Shown piece after piece: positions 46,888 through 56,036 of a stretch of DNA of 57,635 nt (its first letter is position 1; each line of letters opens with the position of its first letter). Source of the DNA: Sterolibacteriaceae bacterium (GTDB taxonomy: Bacteria; Pseudomonadota; Gammaproteobacteria; Burkholderiales; Rhodocyclaceae). Both the position numbers and the translations under genes were made by a program. The DNA is taken from contig JANYCD010000085.1 of assembly GCA_025360425.1 (NCBI GenBank), positions 1 to 57,635 of the forward strand, written 5' to 3'. The notes under the pieces were generated by a model. The model saw nothing but the letters and a program-made list of their open reading frames with translations, was not told the origin of the DNA and ran no database searches.

Positions 46888-47244
46888 TTAACTGCTGATT
46901 GCCGAAGCGGTGATCTGCCCTTGGGACACATCGGTCGCGGTGCATGCGTCCGCTGACGCACACTGAACGCTGAAGACGACCATATCGCCAAAAGCGGTAC
47001 TCCCGACATACACGTTTCGCCCCTTTTGCGACGCGGCGGCGGCAGCATAGAAAGTGGATTTATCTTCGCCAGACAGGATGACGTTGTTGGAGCATCTGGG
47101 CGTAAATGCAACCTTTATAAAAGCACCCGGCGGAATGGGCGCCGCAATCTGATTAACGCCTCCGCCGCAGATCGGCAAAGGAGCCGCATGAATGCAGAGT
47201 GAAGCCGTCACCAGAAACAGGCCCGTCAGAATATGCGTTTTCAT
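46888..47244 (-). CDS. Secreted hypothetical protein
   Basis: The 118-residue precursor has a signal peptide (1-21, ending CIHAA) and a mature part of about 97 residues with four cysteines (ICGGGV, PRCSNN, VQCASADACTA) that could form two disulfides in the periplasm. The family is not recognised. It lies between modB and the HD-domain gene on the strand opposite to modB/modC. Confidence 0.65.
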   Translation of the reverse strand: MKTHILTGLFLVTASLCIHAAPLPICGGGVNQIAAPIPPGAFIKVAFTPRCSNNVILSGEDKSTFYAAAAASQKGRNVYVGSTAFGDMVVFSVQCASADACTATDVSQGQITASAISS

Positions 47245-47322
47245 GGATCCCTCTGGTCGCTTTCATAATCCTGCTGCGGGACAACCCTGTGTTTTTGGGC
47301 AAGGGGAAATGCAGACCCACTA

Positions 47323-48261
47323 CTACGCGTCGGTTGTAGTCAGTGTCTTGGGTGGAATACGCTGCAGCGCGGATGCGTCTTGCTCGCTCTTGATCGCCTG
47401 CGCACACTGAACATTCAGATTGACTTCCATGAGATAGGGATCTTGTCCACCGAAGTGGTGTTCAGTGTAGTTATGGCAGCCGCCAAGATCTTCCGCGAGG
47501 CGTCGCGCCGCGCCTGCGTAGAATTGAGGCGTTTTCATGACCAGGTCTTCGCCGGAATCAAACAGCACGGATTCCCCGCCATCGGGATTACGTTTGCGTG
47601 CAATACCGCCGGCGACAAACTCGGGGTACAACCGGTCGCGGCATTTTTCGAGATAGCAGCGATCCGACATCTGCGCAATGATATCCGCCGAACCGAGCAG
47701 GCTACCGAGCAGCTTGTGGCGCAGGGAAGGTACCTTGATCTGCGCAACCGGCTTCTCGAAGCCGGTGAAATGAATCAGCGCTGCGGCAACATCGGCCATT
47801 TCGCCCAAGCCGATCTGCGGCAGATACTTCTGCAAAAAAATGGCGCCGCGCGATACATGGGTGAGGGTCATCTCGGCACCATTGCGATGCTCGGTATCGT
47901 CCAGCGTGCGGACATAACCGCTGTCGTGGAATAGCGCAGTAATGACACCGATGGAGAACAACGGAGCATCGAAGGGTTGCCCTCCGGTTTCGGCGCGCTC
48001 ATATCCGTCCATCAAACGCGCCATGGCGAGTGTGACATCGAGTACGTGCTGGATATCGTGATAGGCGGTATCGCAAGCGTAAAAACCCGGAAATTTGCCG
48101 CGATACAATGCCTCAAAATCCCGAAACGACCGGTCAATCACTGTGGTGGGGGCTTTTGGATAAAGATCGTGGAAGATCCGCACGACCTCGGCCCTGACGT
48201 TCGCAGGATCGGTGACGTCGATACTGTTCGTCACGTCGTAATTGTTTCGTTGTGAACTCAT
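47323..48261 (-). CDS. HD-domain metal-dependent phosphohydrolase (phosphodiesterase-like)
   Basis: The 312-residue cytoplasmic protein has YHDIQHVLDV at 67-76 (His68, His72), LFHDSGY with His112-Asp113, and further His/Asp in AALIHFTGFEKP and LLGSADIIAQMSD, the metal-site pattern of class I cyclic-nucleotide PDE/HD hydrolases. Substrate unknown. ATG 48261 has AGGCAAG upstream; the longer frame (48387) would overlap the modC region and is less likely. With the secreted protein it splits modB from modC. Confidence 0.8.
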   Translation of the reverse strand: MSSQRNNYDVTNSIDVTDPANVRAEVVRIFHDLYPKAPTTVIDRSFRDFEALYRGKFPGFYACDTAYHDIQHVLDVTLAMARLMDGYERAETGGQPFDAPLFSIGVITALFHDSGYVRTLDDTEHRNGAEMTLTHVSRGAIFLQKYLPQIGLGEMADVAAALIHFTGFEKPVAQIKVPSLRHKLLGSLLGSADIIAQMSDRCYLEKCRDRLYPEFVAGGIARKRNPDGGESVLFDSGEDLVMKTPQFYAGAARRLAEDLGGCHNYTEHHFGGQDPYLMEVNLNVQCAQAIKSEQDASALQRIPPKTLTTTDA

Positions 48262-48473
48262 CTTGCCTGGCGCCTCAAAAAGATTTACGTGGGGTGTTCC
48301 CAGTCCGGCTTTTTGTATAGATATTTTAGTGAATTGTAGTCCATGTTCCGATGACAATCCATGCCGGTGCGAAACCAGATTTTCCATGCGAACTCCGCGC
48401 CAAACGCCAATTTAATGAGGACACTGATATTGTCGTGCCTGCACCCCTATCCCCTCTTCAAACGCTCCCAACG

Positions 48474-49556
48474 ATGAGCATCCATGCCCGCTTCCGCAAT
48501 GCCTATGCCGATTTTTTGCTCGACGTCGACCTGAACCTGCCCGGCGGGGGCATTACGGCGTTGTTCGGCCCGTCCGGATCCGGCAAGACCACGATCCTGC
48601 GCTGCATCGCCGGACTGGAAAGAGCCGCCAGCGGAACCCTGAAAGTGAATGGGGAAGTCTGGCAGGATGACGCTCTGGAGATATTTTTGCCGGCGCACAA
48701 GCGCGCCATCGGCTATGTATTTCAGGAAGCCAGCCTGTTTCCTCACCTATCGGTGGCCGGCAATTTGGACTATGCGCTAAAACGCGTTGCCGATACGGCG
48801 CACAAGATATCGATGGATCAGGCGGTGATGCTGCTGGACGTTGGTCCGCTGCTGCCGCGCATGCCGGAGCGTCTTTCGGGAGGGGAACGGCAACGCGTGG
48901 CAATGGCACGCGCCCTGCTCACCAGCCCCGACCTGCTGTTGCTGGATGAGCCCCTGGCGGCGCTGGATCTAAAGCGGCGCAACGAAATTCTGCCCTATCT
49001 GGAGCGTCTGCATGCCGAACTCTCGATTCCGGTGCTCTATGTCAGTCACTCCCCGGACGAAGTGGCGCGCCTGGCCGATCATCTGGTCGTGCTCGACGCA
49101 GGCAGAGTCGTGGCGAGTGGGTCGCTGGCCGACACGCTTGCGCGTCTCGATCTGCTCCATCTTTTCGGTGACGATGCCGGGGTGATGATAGAAGCCAGGG
49201 TGGATGCACATGACGACCACTACCAGCTCACGTGTCTCGGCGTTTCCGGTGGTGAAATTCATGTCTCGCGACGCGATGCGGCCATTGGCCAAATGGTGCG
49301 AATACGTGTTCTGGCGCGCGATGTGAGTATCTCCACCAGCGCGCCGATACCCGGCAGCAGCAGCATCCTCAACGCGTTGGCGGCAACCGTCGTACAGATG
49401 ACGACAGCCATCGACCCGGCCCACATGCTGCTGCGTCTGGATGCACAAGGGACGCCTCTGCTGGCGCGCATCACCCGTCGTTCCCGCGATCAGTTGGGGT
49501 TAATCCCTGGCAGCGCGGTGTGGGCGCAGATCAAGGCGGTAGCGGTACTGGCCTGA
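48474..49556 (+). CDS. modC: Molybdate ABC transporter ATPase
   Basis: ModC powers molybdate import. The 360 residues have Walker A GPSGSGKT (32-39), signature [15 protein letters not shown], Walker [13 protein letters not shown], and H-loop YVSHS. The C-terminal TOBE/Mop domain for molybdate sensing covers about 290-358. ATG 48474 is chosen, since the 41 codons before it are not family-like and lie in the spacer. Its promoter would have to be in the 212-nt spacer shared with the divergent HD gene. No modA or molybdenum riboswitch was seen. Confidence 0.94.
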   Translation: MSIHARFRNAYADFLLDVDLNLPGGGITALFGPSGSGKTTILRCIAGLERAASGTLKVNGEVWQDDALEIFLPAHKRAIGYVFQEASLFPHLSVAGNLDYALKRVADTAHKISMDQAVMLLDVGPLLPRMPERLSGGERQRVAMARALLTSPDLLLLDEPLAALDLKRRNEILPYLERLHAELSIPVLYVSHSPDEVARLADHLVVLDAGRVVASGSLADTLARLDLLHLFGDDAGVMIEARVDAHDDHYQLTCLGVSGGEIHVSRRDAAIGQMVRIRVLARDVSISTSAPIPGSSSILNALAATVVQMTTAIDPAHMLLRLDAQGTPLLARITRRSRDQLGLIPGSAVWAQIKAVAVLA

Positions 49557-49561
49557 CCTGC

Positions 49562-50233
49562 TTATTGATACGGTGTAGGGTCCACGACGCCGGCATCGTG
49601 AAAACCGGCATGGCGCAGCCGGCACGAATCACAGACGCCGCAGGCGCGGCCATTTGCATCGGCCTGATAACAGGAGATCGTCAAGGCGTAGTCGACACCG
49701 AGCCGCTTGCCGACAGCGACGATTTCTCCCTTGCCGAGATCAATCAACGGTGCATGCAAATGCAGCGCACGTCCCTCAACCGCTGCCTTGGTCGCAAGAT
49801 TGGCCATGGCTTCGAAGGCGCGAATGTATTCGGGGCGGCAATCGGGATAGCCCGAATAATCGACGGCATTGACGCCCACAAAAATGTCCATTGCGCCCAA
49901 TATCTCGGCCCATGCCATGGCCAGTGAAAGCATGATGGTATTGCGCGCCGGAACGTAGGTAACAGGAATACCGGGCTGCACACCCGTCGTGGGCACAGCG
50001 ATGCTGCTGTCAGTCAGCGCCGAACCGCCAAGCTGTCCGAGATCAATATGCAACACGCGATGCGAGGCGGCGCCGAGACTTGCCGCAACACGGGTTGCGG
50101 CTTCCAGTTCGACGCTGTGGCGCTGGCCATAGTCCACGGAAAGGCAATGGCAGCTGAAACCCTGCTCATTGGCAATGGCCAGCGTGGTGGCGGAATCAAG
50201 CCCGCCGGAAAGAAGAACGACCGCGTGTTTCAT
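49562..50233 (-). CDS. queC: 7-cyano-7-deazaguanine synthase
   Basis: QueC turns 7-carboxy-7-deazaguanine into preQ0 with ATP and ammonia, for queuosine tRNA modification. The 223 residues have PP-loop SGGLDS (9-14), [12 protein letters not shown], and the zinc cysteines in [18 protein letters not shown]. It follows queE by 21 nt at the end of the tol-pal-que operon. Convergent with modC with 5 nt between stops. Confidence 0.96.
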   Translation of the reverse strand: MKHAVVLLSGGLDSATTLAIANEQGFSCHCLSVDYGQRHSVELEAATRVAASLGAASHRVLHIDLGQLGGSALTDSSIAVPTTGVQPGIPVTYVPARNTIMLSLAMAWAEILGAMDIFVGVNAVDYSGYPDCRPEYIRAFEAMANLATKAAVEGRALHLHAPLIDLGKGEIVAVGKRLGVDYALTISCYQADANGRACGVCDSCRLRHAGFHDAGVVDPTPYQ

Positions 50234-50254
50234 TTCGATAACAATTGAATTTGT

Positions 50255-50911
50255 TCAGCGCCCCGCCACATTGCCCCACAGCACCTTGTGCAGTTGCAGC
50301 TGGAAGCGCACTGGCAAACGGTCACGCAATATCCATTCGACCAGTTGTCCCGGATGGAGTTGCCCCTGAACCGGCGAAAACAAAACGCTGCAATACTGAT
50401 CGAGCCGACGTTGCTTCAATAATTCAACAGCCCACGCATAGTCATCAGCCGAAGCCAGCACCAGCTTGAGTTCATCGCGCGGCGTCAGATACTCCAGATT
50501 GCTCCACAGATTTTTTTCTGTTTCGCCAGACCCGGGCGCCTTGAGATCCATGATTTTCGAAACCCGCGCATCGACCGTCGAGACATCCAGCGCGCCGCTG
50601 GTTTCAAGCGAAACCGAGTAGCCCGCATCGCACAAGGCGGTGAGCAGATCCGGACAGGCCTTTTGCGCCAGCGGCTCGCCGCCAGTCACACACACTGTGG
50701 GGCAGCCCTGGCTGGCGACTTTCTGCAGCACATCGCCAACACGCATCGCTTCACCTCCAGTAAAGGCATATTCCGTATCGCACCAGCTACAGCGCAGAGG
50801 ACAGCCGGTGAGGCGAACAAAGACCGAGGGCAGACCGACGCGAGTGGACTCGCCCTGAATCGAATGGAATATCTCGGTGATCCGCAGCGTAGCGGACAGC
50901 TCGGCCGGCAC
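50255..50911 (-). CDS. queE: 7-carboxy-7-deazaguanine synthase
   Basis: QueE is a radical-SAM enzyme that contracts the CPH4 ring in queuosine synthesis. The 218 residues have FHSIQGESTRVGLPSVFVRL and the cluster motif CPLRCSWC (C-x3-C-x2-C), near residue 37-44; VTGGEPL, and ETSGALDV. The start is 2 nt after the cpoB stop; queC follows. No preQ1 riboswitch was found in this operon. Confidence 0.95.
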   Translation of the reverse strand: MPAELSATLRITEIFHSIQGESTRVGLPSVFVRLTGCPLRCSWCDTEYAFTGGEAMRVGDVLQKVASQGCPTVCVTGGEPLAQKACPDLLTALCDAGYSVSLETSGALDVSTVDARVSKIMDLKAPGSGETEKNLWSNLEYLTPRDELKLVLASADDYAWAVELLKQRRLDQYCSVLFSPVQGQLHPGQLVEWILRDRLPVRFQLQLHKVLWGNVAGR

Positions 50912-50913
50912 TG

Positions 50914-51648
50914 CTATTTTCTTTTTGCCGGCTTAATTCGCGGCCGGGCTTTTTTGGCGGCTTCGCTGACAGGATATTTCTCGACCAGATTTTCCAGCAC
51001 CTTGCGCGCTTCGACATGATTGCCGGAAATATCAAGGCTGTTGGCCTGTTCCAGCAAGGCATCAGGCGCTTTCGGATCATTCGGCCAGGTCGTGGCAAAT
51101 TCCCCGTACATCTCCGCAGCCTTGGCCGGCTGCTTGATCTGTGAATAACAATACCCGCTCCAGAAATGTGCGCTGGGCAACATAGTGCTATTGGGGTATG
51201 TCTTGATGAATGCAGCAAAACCGACCGATGCCTCGGCAAATTTTGAGGCTTTGAGTGCCGTCAACGCCGCTTCATAGTCACGTGTTTCGGCGGCGGGGTC
51301 AGTTGTTGCCGACATATCCGGCTTTTCACCCAGCGTCGAAGACTCGATCTTGCGCAGGCGGTTGTCGAGATCGACGTAAAAATCCTTTTGCCGCTTCTGC
51401 GTCGTATCAAGATCGTTTGTCAGGACCTCAAGCTGGCCTCTCAGCGCAGCAATGTCAGCCTTGATCTGTTCTACCTGATTGGCAAACTCAACCTGATTCT
51501 TGGAGGCGGAGTCCACGCGCTGGGCGATATCGCCCAGATCGTTCTTCACGCGCGCTACCGCCGCGCGCGCCTCATCGTCACTGAACAGCCCTGCGCTCGC
51601 CGGCAGCGCAAACAAACCGGCGAACAGCAGAACCAGCAGACGCGACAT
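50914..51648 (-). CDS. cpoB: Cell division coordinator CpoB (YbgF)
   Basis: CpoB is a periplasmic TolA-associated protein that coordinates PBP1B and Tol activity. The 244-residue precursor has a signal peptide (ending PASA), a coiled coil (about 28-105, heptads LGDIAQRVDSASKNQVEFANQ region) for trimer formation, and three TPR-like repeats (about 120-235) such as AHFWSGYCYSQIKQPAKAAE. ATG 51648 is preferred to a TTG one codon earlier. It sits 3 nt after pal. Confidence 0.93.
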   Translation of the reverse strand: MSRLLVLLFAGLFALPASAGLFSDDEARAAVARVKNDLGDIAQRVDSASKNQVEFANQVEQIKADIAALRGQLEVLTNDLDTTQKRQKDFYVDLDNRLRKIESSTLGEKPDMSATTDPAAETRDYEAALTALKASKFAEASVGFAAFIKTYPNSTMLPSAHFWSGYCYSQIKQPAKAAEMYGEFATTWPNDPKAPDALLEQANSLDISGNHVEARKVLENLVEKYPVSEAAKKARPRIKPAKRK

Positions 51649-51651
51649 CAA

Positions 51652-52185
51652 TCAGTACTCGCCTGTGTAGAGAATGTCGTCACGACGATTCTGTGCCCAG
51701 CATTCCTCGGTTTGCCCGGTGCAGCGCGGCTTTTCCTCACCCAGACTGACGGCTTCGACCTGTTCTTCCTTGACGCCCAGCAGCAGCAACGCCTTCTTCA
51801 CGGCTTCAGCGCGCTTTTGTCCCAACGCGAGGTTGTACTCGCGACTGCCGCGCTCATCGGCATTGCCCTGAATCAGCATCTTGACACTGGGGTTGGCAAC
51901 CATAAGCCTGGCGTGTGCCTCAACCAGGGGCTTGAACTCATCCTTGATCACATATTGATCAAAATCGAAAAAGACATTGCGTTTCGAAAGAATGCTCTTG
52001 GGGTCTTTCAGTGCAGCCAGACCGTACGGATCCATTTTTTCGGACTTGACTAAGCCCGGCTCGGCCATGGAAGATGCATTCCGCTCCTCAACCGCAGCGG
52101 GCTTTTGCTCCGGTGCGGGTGGCTGCGAACTGCAAGCAGCGAGAAAGACAGCGGTAAGGGTGGCGAGGACGAGAGACTGGTGCAT
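51652..52185 (-). CDS. pal: Peptidoglycan-associated lipoprotein Pal
   Basis: Pal anchors the outer membrane to peptidoglycan and is moved by TolB. The 177-residue precursor has a lipobox LAAC with Cys18, a Pro/Glu/Ala-rich linker, and the OmpA-like domain with VFFDFDQYVIKDEF, GNADERGSREYNLALGQKRA and Arg for diaminopimelate binding. ATG 52185 is selected by the lipoprotein signal. It is 22 nt after tolB. Confidence 0.97.
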   Translation of the reverse strand: MHQSLVLATLTAVFLAACSSQPPAPEQKPAAVEERNASSMAEPGLVKSEKMDPYGLAALKDPKSILSKRNVFFDFDQYVIKDEFKPLVEAHARLMVANPSVKMLIQGNADERGSREYNLALGQKRAEAVKKALLLLGVKEEQVEAVSLGEEKPRCTGQTEECWAQNRRDDILYTGEY

Positions 52186-52207
52186 GATTTGGCTCCTGAG
52201 TGAAGTA

Positions 52208-53482
52208 CTATTTGACGTATGGGCCCCAAACAGGTTCCCTGACGTCCGCAGCCTGCACCGAAAGTTTCTGTTTGACGCGCCCATCACTGGACACCGCCGC
52301 CAGAACGCCCCGGCCACCGACTTCGGTCGCATAGAGAATCATACGGCCATTGGGGGAAAAAGTGGGTGATTCGTCCTTGACCGAGTCGGTCAATATCTGG
52401 GTCTGTTTCGTCGCCAAATCCATCAGCGTCACATGGAAGGTACCGCCATCGCGCGCAACGTAAGCCATGCTTTTGCCGTCCGGCGAAGGGCGCGGTGTCA
52501 CGTTGTAATTGCCTTCAAAGGTGACACGCTGAACATCGCCGCCACTTGCAGGCAGGCGGTAGATTTGCGGGCCACCGCCGCGATCGGATGTGAAATAGAT
52601 CCATTGCCCGTCAGGCGAATATCGTGGCTCCGTATCAATGCCGGCAGACGTGGCGAGACGCACGATGCCGCTACCATCGGCATTGACCAGATACAGCTGT
52701 GATCCACCATCCTTGGTCAACACCACCGCCAACTTCTTGCCGTCAGGCGCCCAGGCTGGTGCCGAGTTGGAACCCTTGAAGTTGGCGGCCACCCAGCGGC
52801 GCCCCGTGGCCAGGTCGTGTACGTAAACCACCGGCTTCTTTGCTTCGAACGAAACGTAAGCCAGTTTGCCGCCATCGGGCGACCAGGCCGGTGAGATGAT
52901 CGGTTCGCGAGAACCCAGCGCCGTTTGCGGATTGGCACCGTCGGCATCGGCGATTTGCAATTCGTAGCGACCGGTGCTCTTCACCACATAGGCGATGCGG
53001 GTCGAGAACACCCCGCGCTCGCCGGTGAGTTTTTCGTAAATCACATCAGCGATGCGGTGAGCCGCCGTACGCAACTGCGATGGCGCCGAGGTATGCATGT
53101 AGCTTTGTCCGCCAATCGGCGATTGCTTTTGCACATCATGCAACTTGAAGCGGGTTTCGAAACGTCCGTCAGCGTTCGCCAAGATGCTGCCCGTGACCAC
53201 GGCGTCAGCCTTGCGGCCGCGCCAGTCGCCGTAATTGACGGTGGCACTTTCTGCAATCGCTACGGCGCCCGGGTCGATTAGATTGAACATGCCGCTGCGG
53301 TCCAGATCAGCACGGATCACAGAAGTCAGCGCCGTCGAGATAATGCGATCGCCATCAAAGTTGGCGATCGCAATCGGAATGCGGTTGGCACCGGCGCCGG
53401 TGACTTCAATCGTAAGTTGGGCGGCGGCATTCAGGGCGGCACTGGAAAGCAGCACTAATGCGATGACGCGAAGGATTTTCAT
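52208..53482 (-). CDS. tolB: Tol-Pal system beta-propeller protein TolB
   Basis: TolB is the periplasmic partner of Pal and TolA. The 424-residue precursor has a signal peptide (ending LNAAA), an N-terminal domain (about 25-150), and a six-bladed propeller with WD40-like motifs (SPAWSPDGGKLAYVSFE, PAWAPDGKKLAVVLT, PRYSPDGQWIYFTSDRGG). ATG 53482 is family-like; an ATG seven codons earlier is less likely. It lies 17 nt after tolA. Confidence 0.97.
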   Translation of the reverse strand: MKILRVIALVLLSSAALNAAAQLTIEVTGAGANRIPIAIANFDGDRIISTALTSVIRADLDRSGMFNLIDPGAVAIAESATVNYGDWRGRKADAVVTGSILANADGRFETRFKLHDVQKQSPIGGQSYMHTSAPSQLRTAAHRIADVIYEKLTGERGVFSTRIAYVVKSTGRYELQIADADGANPQTALGSREPIISPAWSPDGGKLAYVSFEAKKPVVYVHDLATGRRWVAANFKGSNSAPAWAPDGKKLAVVLTKDGGSQLYLVNADGSGIVRLATSAGIDTEPRYSPDGQWIYFTSDRGGGPQIYRLPASGGDVQRVTFEGNYNVTPRPSPDGKSMAYVARDGGTFHVTLMDLATKQTQILTDSVKDESPTFSPNGRMILYATEVGGRGVLAAVSSDGRVKQKLSVQAADVREPVWGPYVK

Positions 53483-53499
53483 AGGGGGATTATAGAGGG

Positions 53500-54189
53500 T
53501 CACTCTTCGAAGGGCCGGACCTTGAGTTCCAGCACGCGTTGAAAGATGCCGGGGTCATCCGGCTTGGGCAATGGACTGGATTTGAGGATGGCTGATTCGA
53601 TGGCGCCGTCCAGCGCCGGGTTGCCGGTGGACTTCTTCTGTCGCGGCTCACCCACCAGGGATCCATCCGGCAATAGGGTAATCTCGTAGATCGCCTCTGG
53701 ATTCCCGGTGGTGCTGCCGACACGCACGATATTACCGCGAATTTTTGCCTTGACCTTGTCGGTCCACGCCGCCAATGCGGCAGAGGTTTGCCTGGCCTTG
53801 ATGTTGTTCACCCTTTGCTGGTCAGCATTGACCTGCTTCTGCTGAACAAGATGCTCTGTCTCGCTTTTCAGCCATTCAAGCGGATTCATGGTCGATGCAG
53901 GTTCAGGCTTGGCGACGGGCTTTGGTTTTTCCGCAGTCTTCAGCGCGATGTCGGGCTTGATGCTTGGCGGCACGGGTTTAGGCTCGGGAAGTGGTTCGAT
54001 ACGTTCGGGTGCCGGACTCGGAATGCTGCGCACCAGCTCTACTTCGATCGTTTCCGGCGGCGCGGTCTGCCAGTGCACGCCATAGATCAACAATGCAGCC
54101 AGCGCCAGATGCACAGTCAGCGCCATGACGACCGAGATACGCTTGCCCGGTTCCTCCGGCCGCAACAGCAGTCCGCCCGCCAGATTCAT
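53500..54189 (-). CDS. tolA: Tol-Pal system protein TolA (short form)
   Basis: TolA spans the periplasm from TolQR to TolB/Pal. The 229 residues have a TM helix (about 19-38) with the expected basic N-terminus. A short Pro/Lys-rich segment (about 55-100) replaces the long helical domain of E. coli TolA (421 residues). A helix with WLKSETEHLVQQKQ follows, and a TolA/TonB-type C-domain with VGSTTGNPEAIYEITLLPDGSLVG. The tolR stop overlaps by 4 nt. The short stalk is notable but shorter TolA forms are common. Confidence 0.93.
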   Translation of the reverse strand: MNLAGGLLLRPEEPGKRISVVMALTVHLALAALLIYGVHWQTAPPETIEVELVRSIPSPAPERIEPLPEPKPVPPSIKPDIALKTAEKPKPVAKPEPASTMNPLEWLKSETEHLVQQKQVNADQQRVNNIKARQTSAALAAWTDKVKAKIRGNIVRVGSTTGNPEAIYEITLLPDGSLVGEPRQKKSTGNPALDGAIESAILKSSPLPKPDDPGIFQRVLELKVRPFEE

Positions 54190-54593
54190 TTTCCAGGTTG
54201 CACCAACAGACCGATTTTCGCAACCTGCTGACGTTGCAACATGTCCATGACGCCCAGCACCGCTTCGTACCTGACACTCTTGTCGGCCGCGATCAATACC
54301 GCCTGATCAGGATTGGCAGCACGTGCTTCCTTGATGCGGGCCGGAAGTTCGTCCCGGCTCACCGCGATTTCAGCATCTCCCCTAGCGCGATTTTTCGTGG
54401 CGATGCTCTGATCGGCATGGATGATCACCTCCAGCGGCGCCACTTGGGGCTGGGAGCTCTTGGCAACACTGGGCAGATTCACGCTACCAGTCTGAATCAT
54501 CGGCGCAGTGACCATGAAGATGATCAGCAACACGAGCATCACATCGATATAAGGCACCACATTAATTTGATTCATCAAGCGACGCTGACGCAT
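54186..54593 (-). CDS. tolR: Tol-Pal system protein TolR
   Basis: TolR, with TolQ, forms the proton-driven motor of the Tol system. The 135 residues have a basic N-terminus, one TM helix (about 17-36) with the proton-carrying Asp17 in VPYIDVMLVLLIIFMV, and an ExbD/TolR periplasmic domain. Normally it follows tolQ at once; here a glycosyltransferase gene is placed between, with a 3-nt gap to tolR. Confidence 0.96.
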   Translation of the reverse strand: MRQRRLMNQINVVPYIDVMLVLLIIFMVTAPMIQTGSVNLPSVAKSSQPQVAPLEVIIHADQSIATKNRARGDAEIAVSRDELPARIKEARAANPDQAVLIAADKSVRYEAVLGVMDMLQRQQVAKIGLLVQPGK

Positions 54594-54596
54594 GGC

Positions 54597-55355
54597 TCAA
54601 GACTCCCCACGATCAAGGAAATAAGCCTTCAGTCGCTCATAAAGGCTGTGAGGTGCAAAGATTCCATTTTTGTCGAGGAAGTTGCGTCGCCATATTTCAT
54701 TCCAGAAATGTACCGCGTGGCAATCACCCGGGAGTGTTGTGATGCCGCTGAGAAAGGCGTCGATATGCCAAAAGCCGAATGGGCAAAATACATTAGGCAC
54801 CAGCAAGCTGGCATTGAGCCCGTGCTTGGGTACCAATTGATTCAGCAGATGCGGACCAATCGCACCCCACGGGGCACTGGCAAGGTCTGTGCCGCGCGCA
54901 ATAGCAAGACATTCTGTTGTCAAGGGACTGCGTGCAGGTACCTTGATAGCGCAACTCGCCACCATGGCCTGCTTTTGTGTGGTGCCCGGTGGGGAAAACA
55001 CCGGCTCGGTCGCGAAAAAACTTTCCATGCTGTCGGCAAAATGAAGCGGCTTGACGCATACCACGTCCGTGTCACACCAGATACCGCCTTTTTCCAGCAG
55101 AAGGGCAAAGCGAAAAATATCGGAAAAAGGGGCAAGACTGCCGAAACCCTCTCGCGACGGTGCAAGAAAGACTTCGGACTCCGGCAGGATACCCCGTGCG
55201 TCGAGTACATTTGCTCCGGCTGGAACATTCGCTGGCGGCTCATAGCTGTAGAGGTCGACCGAATGCCCGTTGCGTAGAAAAGAAGCAATCGACAGTTGCT
55301 CAAGGCGGGAAAGCGGCCCGCGCACCCACAACATCTGAACGGTCGGCAAAGTCAT
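54597..55355 (-). CDS. DXD-motif glycosyltransferase between tolQ and tolR
   Basis: The 252-residue protein matches sugar-binding-region glycosyltransferases (capsular polysaccharide/OCH1-like, PF04488 type): LWVRGPLSRLEQLSIASFLRNGHSVDLYSY at the N-terminus, FSDIFRFALLLEKGGIWCDTDVVCVKPL with the metal-binding Asp95-Thr-Asp97. No signal or TM is seen, so it is likely cytoplasmic. It uses a nucleotide sugar, but donor and acceptor are unknown. It begins right at the tolQ stop and ends 3 nt before tolR, so it is co-transcribed. Base composition does not look foreign by eye. Confidence 0.85.
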   Translation of the reverse strand: MTLPTVQMLWVRGPLSRLEQLSIASFLRNGHSVDLYSYEPPANVPAGANVLDARGILPESEVFLAPSREGFGSLAPFSDIFRFALLLEKGGIWCDTDVVCVKPLHFADSMESFFATEPVFSPPGTTQKQAMVASCAIKVPARSPLTTECLAIARGTDLASAPWGAIGPHLLNQLVPKHGLNASLLVPNVFCPFGFWHIDAFLSGITTLPGDCHAVHFWNEIWRRNFLDKNGIFAPHSLYERLKAYFLDRGES

Positions 55356-55358
55356 CAA

Positions 55359-56036
55359 CTACCTCAGTTGTCTTTGCAGAATGTTGGCGAACTCTTCCAT
55401 GAAGCTTTCAAAGCGCACGGAAAGGCGATCCACATCATGAGCAAAGCGGTTGTAGGCAACAACGGCAGGTATCGCCGCGAACAGGCCAATGGCGGTTGCC
55501 ACCAGTGCCTCGGCAATGCCGGGCGCCACCGCCGCCAGCGTGGCGGTGCTCATATTGGACAAGCCGCGGAATGCATGCATGATGCCCCACACCGTGCCGA
55601 ACAAGCCGACATAGGGCGACACCGAACCGACCGAAGCGAGGAACGCCAGGTGCGAGTCAAGATCGTCGAGTTCTCGTTGATAGGTGGCGCGCATGGCGCG
55701 GCGAATCCCGGCCACAACCGCCGAGTGATCGAGCGTATTCTGTCCGCGCAGCTTGGTGAACTCGCGGTACCCGGCCTCAAAAACACGCTCCAGAGCGCCG
55801 GTGCTGTGCCGATCATTTATCGCACTTTGATACAGATTATTCAGATCGCCGCCGCTCCAGAAATCGCGTTCGAACTTTTCCGTCCGGGTGCGTGCGTCGC
55901 GAATCGCGAATCCCTTGCGAAAAATCCAGTACCAAGACATCAGCGACACGACCATCAACAGCAGCATGACCAGCTTGACCACCAGACTGGCATTGGAAAC
56001 CAGCTCAAGAATGGACAGATCTTGCGTGATATTCAT
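55359..56036 (-). CDS. tolQ: Tol-Pal system protein TolQ
   Basis: TolQ is the channel-forming part of the Tol motor (ExbB/MotA family). The 225 residues have TM helices near 15-38, 125-150 and 165-190, with FLASVGSVSPYVGLFGTVWGIMHAFRGL and GIAEALVATAIGLFAAIPAVVAYN, the signature blocks of the family. The ATG overlaps the ybgC stop by 4 nt. Confidence 0.97.
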   Translation of the reverse strand: MNITQDLSILELVSNASLVVKLVMLLLMVVSLMSWYWIFRKGFAIRDARTRTEKFERDFWSGGDLNNLYQSAINDRHSTGALERVFEAGYREFTKLRGQNTLDHSAVVAGIRRAMRATYQRELDDLDSHLAFLASVGSVSPYVGLFGTVWGIMHAFRGLSNMSTATLAAVAPGIAEALVATAIGLFAAIPAVVAYNRFAHDVDRLSVRFESFMEEFANILQRQLR

